A program made the translations under genes and the position numbers. The notes below the pieces were generated by a model that saw only the letters and a list, made by a program, of their open reading frames with translations, searched no databases and was not told where the DNA came from. Shown here in pieces: positions 37,974 to 46,774 of a DNA stretch of 64,000 nt (positions within the stretch are counted from its first letter, which is position 1; each line of letters opens with the position of its first letter). The stretch comes from Pseudomonas japonica (GTDB taxonomy: Bacteria; Pseudomonadota; Gammaproteobacteria; Pseudomonadales; Pseudomonadaceae): assembly GCF_013522925.1 (NCBI RefSeq), contig NZ_JAAMQU010000009.1, positions 217,320 through 281,319 of the forward strand, in the 5' to 3' direction.

Positions 37974-38097
37974 TTCGCTTGGGGCATTCGGTCTCGGGTT
38001 AGGCTCGATGAAAGATTTCCGATCGACAGGTAAAAGCGCCTTGAGTGTGAATGCCGCGCGTCCCTAGAATTGCGCGGCATTTTCCAAGGAGGTTTCA

Positions 38098-38859
38098 ATG
38101 CGCACCGTTCGTTCGCTCCCCCTCGGCACCGCTGGCGTGCTGGGTGCTTTCATCGCCGCGCTGGCAGGCTGCTCGACCGCGCCCACAGGCCCCCTGAGTG
38201 CGGCGCAGATAGCGGATATCCACAAGGGCGTGAGCACAGCCCTGATCCCGCTCATGCTGGCGGCTAACAAGCGTTGGCTCAACGGCACCGTTACCCTGGA
38301 CCTCGTCATTGACCGTGATAACCAATTGCTGAGCTGCAAGGGAACGCGTATGGAGGGTGCGCCTGAGCTGGTCCCAGTGGTCGAGCAAGCCTGCTGGGCT
38401 ACCGTACTTCCATCGCTGCCGCCCGAGGCTTTCAGAGCGGATGGGAAGGCAAAGCTGCGTACGCCGGTATCGGTAAGGATGAACCATGACGGTAACCCCA
38501 CACAACGCGCCTATTTCGAAGCCGTGGTGTTCCCGATGTTCGCCCAGAATCAGTACTTCTGGGACCACGGCATCTCCCGGGTGGCATTCAGGAGTGTCGG
38601 TGAAGCGGGCTTTCGCTACGTGGCCGACCACGAGGGGCGAGTGCTCGCGTGTACGGCGAAGATCACGGCCAACGAGGCGCGAAAAGAGGCGTTCAAGCAG
38701 AACCCTCAACTGGTGGCAAACCTTCAGAAGGCCTGCCTGGGAATGAACCTTGCCAAAATGCCGGGGTTCCTGGTTGCGGACAATGGCCTTGCCGCCGGCA
38801 CGGTGTGGACAACCTACGCGCCATGGCGCAAGGCCGCGCCACGGTTCGAAGGCCAGTGA
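38098..38859 (+). CDS. Lipoprotein with two TonB-C-like repeats (unknown)
   Basis: A 253-residue protein. AAGGAGGTTTC precedes the ATG. The signal peptide ends in ALAGC with lipidated C25, so it is membrane-anchored. Residues 60-130 and 160-245 both resemble the small alpha/beta domain of TonB C-termini or energy-transducer-like proteins (VTLDLVIDRDNQLLSCKG; GFRYVADHEGRVLACTAK), suggesting an internal duplication. Function unknown. No obvious partner nearby. Confidence 0.65.
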   Translation: MRTVRSLPLGTAGVLGAFIAALAGCSTAPTGPLSAAQIADIHKGVSTALIPLMLAANKRWLNGTVTLDLVIDRDNQLLSCKGTRMEGAPELVPVVEQACWATVLPSLPPEAFRADGKAKLRTPVSVRMNHDGNPTQRAYFEAVVFPMFAQNQYFWDHGISRVAFRSVGEAGFRYVADHEGRVLACTAKITANEARKEAFKQNPQLVANLQKACLGMNLAKMPGFLVADNGLAAGTVWTTYAPWRKAAPRFEGQ

Positions 38860-39184
38860 CGGCGTGCCAGTGAACTCACCGCACCGCCTTGTAGGAGACG
38901 GGGGGCCGGCCATCCGGCGCAGCCGTAGGCGGAGCTCGCGAATAATTGCCCCGCCACCCCCCAAAGGCTACACTGCCCGCCCTTTGTCCAATGGGCCCTG
39001 GCCCCCCAGCGCGCCATGCCTTCTATCGAGCTTCTCGCCTTCCGTGTTTGGCACAACGATGCCGGCCTCAGCCGGCGCCGCAGCGTGCTGTTCGCGTTCA
39101 CCTTCTCCCCGCCCGCCCTCTAGCGTCGATCTTCGGCTGGCGCACCCTGCGCCGGTATTCGTTCGCTTGCCGTGTGGGAACCGC
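38860..39184. other. Intergenic region with REP-like repeat
   Basis: Contains the REP-like copy at 38891-38942, then GC-rich DNA with no gene I trust. The promoter of the following MFS gene was not identified. Confidence 0.5.
38891..38942. repeat. REP-like element (copy A)
   Basis: GTAGGAGACG then GGGGGCCGGCCATCCGGCGC and AGCCGTAGGCGGAGCTCGCG. A near copy occurs at 61672-61718 and the end GCTCGCGAA also at 1538-1567. The GGCCGGCCATCCGGC core can fold into a hairpin. Confidence 0.7.
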
Positions 39185-40348
39185 ATGAACCGCAATAAAA
39201 CTGTATTGGGTGTTTTGATCCTCGCCGTGTCGGTGGTGGGGCTGGGGATGGGCGCGACCTTGCCGGTGGTGGCGTTGCGCATGTATCAGGCGCAGGCATC
39301 GTCGCTTGCCATCGGCTTGCTGGCGGCAATGCCGGCGGTGGGGATGATGATCTCGGCGTTCATGGTCGACGGCTTGTGCCGGCGGCTGAGCCGGCGTGGT
39401 ATCTACCTCCTCGCACTGGGCTTGTGCGCGTCCAGCGTGGCGGCCATCGACCCACTGGCGAGCTGGCCGTGGCTGCTGGCATGCGCGCGGCTGGGCATGG
39501 GCATCGGAATGGGCGTGGTGATCATTCTCGGCGAAGCCTGGGTCAACGAGATCAGTGCCGATAACGTACGCGGCCGGGTGGTGGCGCTGTACGCCACCAG
39601 CTTTACCGCGTTCCAGATGCTGGGCCCGGCGACCGTGGCGTGGCTGGGCGCGGACGGCCCCTGGGTGAATGCGCTGGTGCTAGCAAGCCTGGCCGTGGCC
39701 CTGGGCCTGGTTGCCTTGATCATGCCTGCGAGCGCGGCGGTGCACGAGGAGAAGGCAGGAGGCTTCTCGGTGCTGGGGTTCGTGCGCGTAGCGCCCGCGC
39801 TGTGCATGGGCGTGCTGTTTTTCAGCTTCTTCGATAGCGTAGTGCTGTCGATGTTTCCGGTTTACGCCGCCGGGCTGGGGCATAGCCTGGCCGTAGCGGC
39901 ACTGATGAGCAGCGTGATCCTCGCTGGAGACGCGGCCTTTCAGTTGCCCTTGGGCTGGCTGTCCGACCGTTGTGAACGCGGCGGGCTGTACCTTGGGTGC
40001 GGCCTGCTGGTGCTTGGCCTCGGCGCGGGCCTGCCGTGGCTGATGGGCAGCGGCAACTGGCTATGGCCGGCGCTGTTGCTACTGGGCGCTGTGGCCGGAG
40101 GGATCTACACACTGGCCATTACGCTGATTGGCGAGCGATTCGAAGGGCCCGAGTTGGTGACTGCCAACGCGAGCGCCGGCCTGATCTGGGGCTTCGGCAG
40201 CCTGTTGGGGCCACTGGGCAGCGGCGCCTTGATGAGCGCCGGGCCACAGGGGGTGCCTCTGGCCCTAAGCGCACTGGCGCTGGTGTTTGTTGCCGGTGCA
40301 TGGAGTTATCAACGGCAGGCGCGGCGGCAACTCCAGGCTGCGCAATAA
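39185..40348 (+). CDS. MFS transporter (YcaD-like)
   Basis: A 387-residue, twelve-helix major facilitator starting ATG 39185 (MNRNKTVLGVLILAVSVVGLGMG). It resembles the YcaD subfamily (LPLGWLSDRCERGGLYLGCG after the central loop, and RLGMGIGMGVVIILGEAWVNE in helix 4). Efflux or sugar transport is possible; substrate unknown. Confidence 0.82.
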   Translation: MNRNKTVLGVLILAVSVVGLGMGATLPVVALRMYQAQASSLAIGLLAAMPAVGMMISAFMVDGLCRRLSRRGIYLLALGLCASSVAAIDPLASWPWLLACARLGMGIGMGVVIILGEAWVNEISADNVRGRVVALYATSFTAFQMLGPATVAWLGADGPWVNALVLASLAVALGLVALIMPASAAVHEEKAGGFSVLGFVRVAPALCMGVLFFSFFDSVVLSMFPVYAAGLGHSLAVAALMSSVILAGDAAFQLPLGWLSDRCERGGLYLGCGLLVLGLGAGLPWLMGSGNWLWPALLLLGAVAGGIYTLAITLIGERFEGPELVTANASAGLIWGFGSLLGPLGSGALMSAGPQGVPLALSALALVFVAGAWSYQRQARRQLQAAQ

Positions 40349-40368
40349 GCTGCTGCAGGGCCAGGCGG

Positions 40369-40554
40369 TTATTCGCTTTTGGCGCCACCGTTATCCCGGT
40401 CGGTCTGGGCATCCTGATCCGAGCCCGGGTTGCCGGGCGGCGGGTTCCAATCCTCCAGGCGTTCGCCCGTGCCTTGCTTGGGCTCGGAGTCGGCTTGTTC
40501 AAGGCCAGAGTCGTGGCCCTCACCCGTATCGGGTGTGTTGTGCTCGATCGCCAT
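40369..40554 (-). CDS. Small hydrophilic protein (unknown)
   Basis: A 61-residue protein, MAIEHNTPDTGEGHDSGLEQ onward, highly polar and acidic with many Gly, Asp and Glu and no hydrophobic core, so probably disordered. An excellent ribosome site (AAAAGGAGCG) lies seven bases before the ATG at 40554, which is the main evidence that it is real. No family recognised. It lies between convergent and same-strand genes, downstream of nothing obvious. Confidence 0.6.
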   Translation of the reverse strand: MAIEHNTPDTGEGHDSGLEQADSEPKQGTGERLEDWNPPPGNPGSDQDAQTDRDNGGAKSE

Positions 40555-40666
40555 AACGACGCTCCTTTTGGGTTACACGCAGTGCATCTGCGCTTATCAA
40601 TCGGAGCGGCGTTCGCCAACCCAAGTGCCGGATGGCCGACAGGCGGGTTGATATACAAGCGGTGGA

Positions 40667-42190
40667 TCAGCCGATTGGCGTATGGGTGTCCGACGCCACC
40701 GCGCCTAGCAGCGACAATTCAACCTCCGCCTGAGGTGCAGGCGCCGACGGCGCGAACAGCACATCGCTTGCGGTCAGCGCGCCTGATACATCCCCGTTGA
40801 ACGTGAGTTCGAAGCGGTGGCCTTCGGCGTCGGCCTCGAAGCTTTTCAGGTAAGTGCGGCTGTCATCCGCGTTGGTGCGGATCGCGACGGTGCCGTCATA
40901 CCCGTCGCCGAAGCCCGTGAACCCCAGGGCGCTGAGATCAATCCGGTCCTGGCTGGCATCGAAATCGAGGATGCGGTCGCTGCTGTTGCCGGTTGTGGTG
41001 CGGAAACTGTCGGCCACGCTGGCGTAGCGGAACACATCGGCCCCTGCCCCACCGGACAGCAGGTCTCGGCCCAGGTTGCCCTGCAGCACATCGTCCCCGG
41101 CCAACCCGCGCAGAATCTCGTCGCTGCCCAAGCCTTGCAACACATCGGTTCCGGATGAGCCCACCAGCCTGGTGCTGCCGTCGGCACTGCCAAAGGTAGT
41201 ATCCAGGCTGCCATCCGCATTCAGCCGCACGGCGGCGAAGTCGCTACCGCCATTGGCGTAGGCATCGCCGGTGAGCAACAGCTTGCCGTTGTCGAGCACT
41301 GCGATGCCGCTGGCCTGTGCATAATCGCCAGGAAGGTCCATGCTCGCCAGGCCGTCGTTTCCAAAGCTGGCGTCGGCGCTCCCGTCGGCGTTCAGGCGCA
41401 GCACGGCAAAGTCGTCGAACGCGCTGGTGCTGGCGATCACGATCTTGCCGTCGGCCTGCACGGCCACGTCAGCGCGGTAGCTGGCAAAGTCGGTCAGCGC
41501 CACAGCCCCGTTATCGCCGAATGTCGTGTCCAGTTCCCCGCTGGCGGTGTAGTGGGTCAGGCTGTTCTGGCCCTGCAAGGCGCCCTGGACCAGCACGCTG
41601 CCATCCGCCAGGCTGACGATGTTTTCCAGAAACAGGAAGGTGCCGTTAGCCTGGAGCGTGAGCAGGCCGTTCGTGCCGAAGCTCGTGTCCCGGGTGCCGT
41701 CGGCGTTCAACTGGGCCAAGGCCAGGGTGTTGCCCTCCACCGCCCCTACCAACAGGCCCCCGCCCTCCTGAACTTCCACCAAAGGTGTGTCACCGAACCC
41801 CACGGGCAGGCTGGCCTGGGCGTTGGCGTCGAACACCGCATCGGCCTTGCCGTCCGCCCCCCAACGTTGAACGATCGGGGTAGCGTCGTGGCCTTCGTGC
41901 GCTGTAACCACGCCGCCGTCCGCTTGCATGTCCAGGCTGTAGTCCTTTTCCAGCGGGATCTGCTTGTGGATAACCAGCCGACCGGCATGGCCGTAAGTGG
42001 TGTCCACAGCGCCATCGGCCAGCAGCTTCACGAGGGAGAAATCCCGGCCGTCGTCCAGGTCGTCGCTGTACTGGCTGAAACCGGCGATCAGCAGGCTGCC
42101 GTCAGCCAGTACAGCCACGCCCTGTGCGTTGTCGGTATGCCCGGCAATGTCGACGATCATGCTGCCGGGGGCGCTGTAAGTGGTTGCCAT
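40667..42190 (-). CDS. Delta-60 repeat protein with an AlgE-type R module
   Basis: A 507-residue exoprotein. Residues 1-330 hold about six delta-60 repeats (GVAVLADGSLLIAGF, FAVLRLNADGSADASFGNDG), expected to form a beta-propeller-like ring. Residues 335-365 have RTX nonapeptides (LRGLAGDDVLQGNLGRDLLSGGAGAD) and 370-490 one R module (DSFRTTTGNSSDRILDFD...SALGFTGFGDGYDGTVA). No signal peptide: consistent with type I secretion. A ligand role in a polysaccharide matrix is an inference from the shared R module. CDS 66 bp from the sensor kinase on the same strand. Confidence 0.85.
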   Translation of the reverse strand: MATTYSAPGSMIVDIAGHTDNAQGVAVLADGSLLIAGFSQYSDDLDDGRDFSLVKLLADGAVDTTYGHAGRLVIHKQIPLEKDYSLDMQADGGVVTAHEGHDATPIVQRWGADGKADAVFDANAQASLPVGFGDTPLVEVQEGGGLLVGAVEGNTLALAQLNADGTRDTSFGTNGLLTLQANGTFLFLENIVSLADGSVLVQGALQGQNSLTHYTASGELDTTFGDNGAVALTDFASYRADVAVQADGKIVIASTSAFDDFAVLRLNADGSADASFGNDGLASMDLPGDYAQASGIAVLDNGKLLLTGDAYANGGSDFAAVRLNADGSLDTTFGSADGSTRLVGSSGTDVLQGLGSDEILRGLAGDDVLQGNLGRDLLSGGAGADVFRYASVADSFRTTTGNSSDRILDFDASQDRIDLSALGFTGFGDGYDGTVAIRTNADDSRTYLKSFEADAEGHRFELTFNGDVSGALTASDVLFAPSAPAPQAEVELSLLGAVASDTHTPIG

Positions 42191-42256
42191 GGTTCTGCCC
42201 TGAGGTGGAGTGAATCCTTGATCTTAGCCATGGCTGGGTGCTGCGCCAGGTATTGC

Positions 42257-44302
42257 TCAGCCCTTGAGCATCTCCTTCAAGCGGTCGCACAAGGCGTCCA
42301 GGCCGAAGGGCTTGACCATCAGCCGCATGTTCTTCTCCAGCCGGCCGATATGACCGGTCGCGTCGTCGGCATAGCCGGTAATGAACAGCACCTTGAGCTC
42401 AGGCCGCTTTTCCCGCGAGTGAGCGGCCATCTCCAGGCCATTGCGCCCGCCCGGAAGGCCGATATCGGAGATAAGCAGGTCGATCGGCACGTCCGAGTCG
42501 AGAATGCGCATTCCCGCTACGCTGTCCGTGGCCTCGATAGTGGCGTAGCCATGGCCATGCACCACCTCTGCCAGGAGCATGCGAAGCGCTGCATCGTCTT
42601 CGACGATCAGCACGGTGAGGGCCTGACTGGCGGGAAGGAACGGCTCGCCGCTTTTGAACGGTTGCGCTGGTTCCAACTCGCCCTCGAAGCGCGGCAGATA
42701 CAACTCCACGGTAGTCCCGCGGCCCGGCGTGGACGTGATGCGCGCCTGGCCACCGGACTGGCGGGCGAAGCCATACACCATCGAAAGCCCGAGCCCGGTG
42801 CCCTTGCCCATCGGCTTGGTGGTGAAAAAGGGTTCGAACGCCTTGTCGATGAGCGAAGGCGGCATACCAATACCGGTGTCGCTTACGCTGATTCGAAGGT
42901 ACTGGCCTTCAGGCAGATCCAGTTGCCGGGCAGCGGCGGCGTCCACCACATCGTTATCGCACCCAATGGAAATACGCCCGCCATTGGACATGGCGTCACG
43001 CGCATTGATGCACAGGTTCAGCAGCGCATTCTCGAGCTGGCCAGGGTCGATCAGGGCCAGCCAAAGGGGCTGGCTACTGGCGACCTGAAGCTGGATGGAA
43101 GGCCCTACGGTGCGTTCTACCAAAGGCTGCAGCCCGCTAATCAGGGCATGCACGTCCGTTGGCTTGGGGGCCAGGGCTTGCCGCCGGGAAAAGGCCAGCA
43201 GGCGATGCGTAAGGGCGGCCCCTCGTTGCGCCGCCCCGAGGGCAACGCTTACATAACGATCGAGCTCCTTGTACTGGCCCTGGGCAAGCTTGGCCTGCAT
43301 CATCTCGAGGCAACCGGAAATACCGCCCAACAGGTTGTTGAAATCGTGCGCGATGCCACCGGTCAGCTGGCCAACAGCTTCCATCTTCTGAGACTGCCGC
43401 AACGCCTCCTGGGCGTCTTCACGTTCCTTGATCGCCTCCTTCACGCGCTGTTCCAGCGTGGCATTGAGCTCGTGGATAGCCGTTTCAGCGTTTTTACGGT
43501 CGGTCACATCCACCGATGAGCCGATAAGCCCTATTACCTCGCCGGCGTCGCTGCGCAGCGGCTCCTTGGTGGACAACCACACGCTGACCGTACCGTCAGG
43601 CTGGCTGACCTGTTCTTCGATAACCTCCGCCACACCCGTGGACATGATGCGCTGGTCGGTTTCGGTAATGATCCGGGACTGCTCGGTATCAGCAAGAAAT
43701 TCGGCGTCTGTCTTGCCCAGGTATTCCTCCGGGGGCCGGCCGATCAATGCCGTTGTACCGCGATTGGCCACCAACATGCGCCCTTCCCGGTCCTTGGCAT
43801 ACACCACGCCCGGAACCGCCTCGGTAAACATGCGCAGTAAAGCCGTGGCGCGGTCACGCTCCGCTTCAGCCGCCCGGCGAGCTTCGATGTCGAGCAGTAT
43901 CCCAGGGAAAAGCGTGGGCGCGCCCTGGTCATCGGTATCCACCCGCCCCAACGCTTCAATCCAGCGGTAGGTCTGGTCTGTTCCGCGGATTCTATACTCG
44001 CACCGGTAAGGTGCCCGCTTGATCAGTGCTTCCTGAACGGCCGCTTGAACCCTTGGGAGATCCTCGGGATGAATCGAAATGAACATTTCACTCAACGGCA
44101 GGCCGCGACGGCAATCCTCCACCGCGATGCCAAAGGTTTTCGAGAACCGATCATCCGCAGTGACCCGGTCGTTGGGAACGTCCCAGATCCACGTACCGAC
44201 AATCGCGGCGGCATCCAGCGCAAGGCGCAACCGCTCGAATGCGTCGGCTGCCGAACCTTCACTGGCTTGGTCTTCCAACAGGCGTGGCGGAGAAATACCC
44301 AT
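42257..44302 (-). CDS. Hybrid sensor histidine kinase (PAS-PAS-HisKA-HATPase-REC)
   Basis: A 681-residue, apparently soluble kinase. Two PAS domains (about 20-140 and 155-275), a coiled helix, H-box H319 (GGIAHDFNNLLGG), HATPase (420-540), and a C-terminal receiver with phospho-acceptor D613 (ISDIGLPGG). No transmembrane segment seen, so it senses an internal cue. AAGG precedes the start. It lies between two R-module RTX genes and may regulate them; no DNA-binding partner is in the window. Confidence 0.86.
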   Translation of the reverse strand: MGISPPRLLEDQASEGSAADAFERLRLALDAAAIVGTWIWDVPNDRVTADDRFSKTFGIAVEDCRRGLPLSEMFISIHPEDLPRVQAAVQEALIKRAPYRCEYRIRGTDQTYRWIEALGRVDTDDQGAPTLFPGILLDIEARRAAEAERDRATALLRMFTEAVPGVVYAKDREGRMLVANRGTTALIGRPPEEYLGKTDAEFLADTEQSRIITETDQRIMSTGVAEVIEEQVSQPDGTVSVWLSTKEPLRSDAGEVIGLIGSSVDVTDRKNAETAIHELNATLEQRVKEAIKEREDAQEALRQSQKMEAVGQLTGGIAHDFNNLLGGISGCLEMMQAKLAQGQYKELDRYVSVALGAAQRGAALTHRLLAFSRRQALAPKPTDVHALISGLQPLVERTVGPSIQLQVASSQPLWLALIDPGQLENALLNLCINARDAMSNGGRISIGCDNDVVDAAAARQLDLPEGQYLRISVSDTGIGMPPSLIDKAFEPFFTTKPMGKGTGLGLSMVYGFARQSGGQARITSTPGRGTTVELYLPRFEGELEPAQPFKSGEPFLPASQALTVLIVEDDAALRMLLAEVVHGHGYATIEATDSVAGMRILDSDVPIDLLISDIGLPGGRNGLEMAAHSREKRPELKVLFITGYADDATGHIGRLEKNMRLMVKPFGLDALCDRLKEMLKG

Positions 44303-44537
44303 GTTTATGGTGACCTTAATGAGGCAAGCCGCTTTGTCAGGAAGAGGTCGAGCGATACCAGGTTTTTCGAACCCCGGAGCATGACTGAACGTCGGACGTG
44401 TGTCTTGTGTAGTTACCGCCGGTTCGCAGCTGATTTTTCCAGTGTTTTCTCCACGCTACAAGGCACCGCAAGGATTAACCGGCAGCGCTGTAAAAATCCG
44501 GGTTGTACCTCCACCACTCCTGATCAAGCGAGGCTCC
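44303..44537. promoter_or_regulatory. Divergent promoter region of the kinase and the R-module gene
   Basis: 235 bp between divergent starts. No repeat or clear promoter box could be assigned. Confidence 0.3.
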
Positions 44538-46022
44538 ATGGCTACCTACAAGAACACCGTGTACTGGTATGGCACCCCTGGGAACGACGCTATTGTAGAT
44601 GTGTTCGGGGTACGCAACGTGATGTATGGCGGTACGGGTGATGATGAGCTCAACGGCGGATTCAGCTCCGATAGCGTATCGGTACTGATCGGAGGAAGCG
44701 GCCGCGATGAACTGAACGCGATCAGTGCTGTGAACATCCTGCGGTTCAACAGCGTGACCGACAGTTACCGGGACGCCACAACCGGCCACTGGGATTACGT
44801 TTACAACTTCGATACCACCCGCGACAAGCTGGACCTGACCGCGCTGGGCTACACCGGGATCGGCGACGGCCACGGCAGTACGCTGAAGGTGATGTACAAC
44901 GAAACCACGGACACCACCTACCTCAAAAGTTTCGATGCCGACGCATCCGGCCAGCGCTTCGAGCTGGGGTTTGGCGGCCACGACTACGCCTTCAGCGATG
45001 CCAATTTTGTCGCCTTGCTTGCGGGTACTTCCCATGCCGACCAGCTTACCGGGAGCGATCAGGCCGCTACGCTGGCTGGCTACGAGGGAAGAGACACACT
45101 GGTTGGCGGCAGCGCCGATGAGCGCCTCGATGGAGGTACCGGTGGGGACACGCTCACAGGTGGCACCGGGGCCGATGCCTTTGTATTCCACAGTATCGGC
45201 GACAGTGTGCGAGCCGATGGGCCTGGTGGGACCGGTGGCCGGGACCTGATCGCAGACTTTTCAGCCGCGGAGGGAGATACGGTGGATTTGTCGTCGCTGG
45301 GTTTCACCGGCTTCGGTAATGGCCTGAACGGTACGCTGAAAGTGTCGGTAAACGCCGCCGGCGACAAAACCGCGCTCAAGTCACCGGAAACCGACAGCGC
45401 GGGCAATCATTTCGAGGTGTTCTTCAACGGCAACCTTGCCGGCGACCTGAACCGGGATACGGTGATTTTCGCCAACACCACAGGCGACAAGGTGATAAAC
45501 ACCCTGACCCGCGACGATCAGGAAACCGTGGGCACCGACAAAGGCGAAACGATCGTGGGTGGTGATGCGCGGGACGAGATCCTCGGGTTTGCCGGCAACG
45601 ACAGGATCAACGGCGGCACCGGCGACGATTCCATGGCGGGCGGCAAGGGCGCGGATACCCTGACCGGCGGCGAAGGCCGCGACGACTTCGTGTTCTACAG
45701 CATCGAGGAAAGCTACCGTACCGCAACGGCCGACCACTCGGACACCATTACCGACTACGAGAAGGGCGACATTCTCTACGCCCTCGACCTGGGCTTCGAC
45801 GACCTGGGCGATGGCACCGGCCGTACACTGGCGCTGGACTACGACAGGGCCACCGACAAGACCTTGCTGCACTCGTTGGAGGCGGATGATCAGGGCCGGT
45901 ATTTCCAGATCACCTTGGCAGGGGAACACACCACCGTGTCGATCGCGCTGGACGGCTTGTATGTGGATGAGCAGCCGATTTCCATCCTCGGCGTAGACCC
46001 TCATGGGCCTGCGCCGGTTTGA
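44538..46022 (+). CDS. Stand-alone R-module RTX protein (no catalytic domain)
   Basis: A 494-residue protein starting MATYKNTVYWYGTPGND (ATG 44538). It consists only of RTX nonapeptide blocks (GGTGDDELNGG; GGTGGDTLTGGTGAD; GGTGDDSMAGG) and three R modules at about 75-155, 215-320 and 390-485, each with the DSYR...DxITDF...DLTALGYTGIG...TYLKSFDADASG pattern of alginate epimerases. No beta-helix, lyase, esterase or other catalytic domain remains. Likely exported by a type I system and calcium-loaded outside. A role as an alginate-binding or matrix protein is plausible but not shown. Confidence 0.85.
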   Translation: MATYKNTVYWYGTPGNDAIVDVFGVRNVMYGGTGDDELNGGFSSDSVSVLIGGSGRDELNAISAVNILRFNSVTDSYRDATTGHWDYVYNFDTTRDKLDLTALGYTGIGDGHGSTLKVMYNETTDTTYLKSFDADASGQRFELGFGGHDYAFSDANFVALLAGTSHADQLTGSDQAATLAGYEGRDTLVGGSADERLDGGTGGDTLTGGTGADAFVFHSIGDSVRADGPGGTGGRDLIADFSAAEGDTVDLSSLGFTGFGNGLNGTLKVSVNAAGDKTALKSPETDSAGNHFEVFFNGNLAGDLNRDTVIFANTTGDKVINTLTRDDQETVGTDKGETIVGGDARDEILGFAGNDRINGGTGDDSMAGGKGADTLTGGEGRDDFVFYSIEESYRTATADHSDTITDYEKGDILYALDLGFDDLGDGTGRTLALDYDRATDKTLLHSLEADDQGRYFQITLAGEHTTVSIALDGLYVDEQPISILGVDPHGPAPV

Positions 46023-46104
46023 TGTTAACCAGGTGGGCTGCATCTCCCGATGAAAGCGCAGCCAGGCTCTATCCTCAGCTTTTTCATTCCTTGAGCGCCT
46101 TCCA

Positions 46105-46773
46105 ATGCTCCATGTGCAAGCCGTGTTCAAAAGCTACCCCACCGCCCAGGGCCCGCTGCCCGTTTTGCGCGGCGCGGATTTACAGATGAGCCAAGGCGAG
46201 AGCCTGGCACTGATGGGCGAATCCGGCAGCGGCAAGAGCACACTGCTGCACCTGGTGGCTGGCCTGGATCGGGTGGACAGCGGCAGTATCGAAGTCGCTG
46301 GCCAGCGGCTGGACCGTATGAGCGAGGCCCAGCTGGCCAACTGGCGGCGCACGCAAATCGGCCTGGTGTTCCAGCAGTTCAACCTGATCGGCAGCCTGCG
46401 GGTGGAGGACAACCTGGCGTTTCAGGCACGCTTGGCGGGCCGGTTGGATAACCCCTGGCAAGCGCAACTGGTGGAGCGGCTGGGGCTGGGGCCCTTGCTC
46501 AAGCGTTACCCCGAACAGCTTTCCGGCGGGCAACAACAACGCGTTGCCATCGGTCGGGCATTGGCTTCGCGCCCTGCCCTGCTGCTGGCGGATGAGCCCA
46601 CCGGCAACCTCGACGAAGCCACCAGCGACGACGTGCTGCAACTGCTGCTGGACCTGTTGGCCGACAGCCCGACCAGCCTGTTGATGGTCACGCACAGCCC
46701 ACGGGTGGCGGGGCGATTGTCGCGGCAGGCGGTGCTGCATCACGGGCGCCTGGCCGCCGGAGCCGAGCACTGA
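46105..46773 (+). CDS. ABC transporter ATP-binding protein (LolD/AttE-like)
   Basis: A 222-residue MacB/LolD-type ATPase: Walker A GESGSGKST (about 39-47), Q-loop VFQQFNLI, signature LSGGQQQR, Walker B LLLADEPT, H-loop THS. It serves the large FtsX-type permease whose ATG is one base past its stop. Together with the following lipoprotein it forms a known three-gene set related to Agrobacterium attEFGH; the transported molecule is unknown. Confidence 0.87.
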   Translation: MLHVQAVFKSYPTAQGPLPVLRGADLQMSQGESLALMGESGSGKSTLLHLVAGLDRVDSGSIEVAGQRLDRMSEAQLANWRRTQIGLVFQQFNLIGSLRVEDNLAFQARLAGRLDNPWQAQLVERLGLGPLLKRYPEQLSGGQQQRVAIGRALASRPALLLADEPTGNLDEATSDDVLQLLLDLLADSPTSLLMVTHSPRVAGRLSRQAVLHHGRLAAGAEH

Positions 46774-46774
46774 C

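Noticed and set aside
41552..43519. Forward-strand ORF (655 aa)
   Set aside because: Runs antisense through the delta-60 and kinase genes, spanning two real genes, with no recognisable domain.
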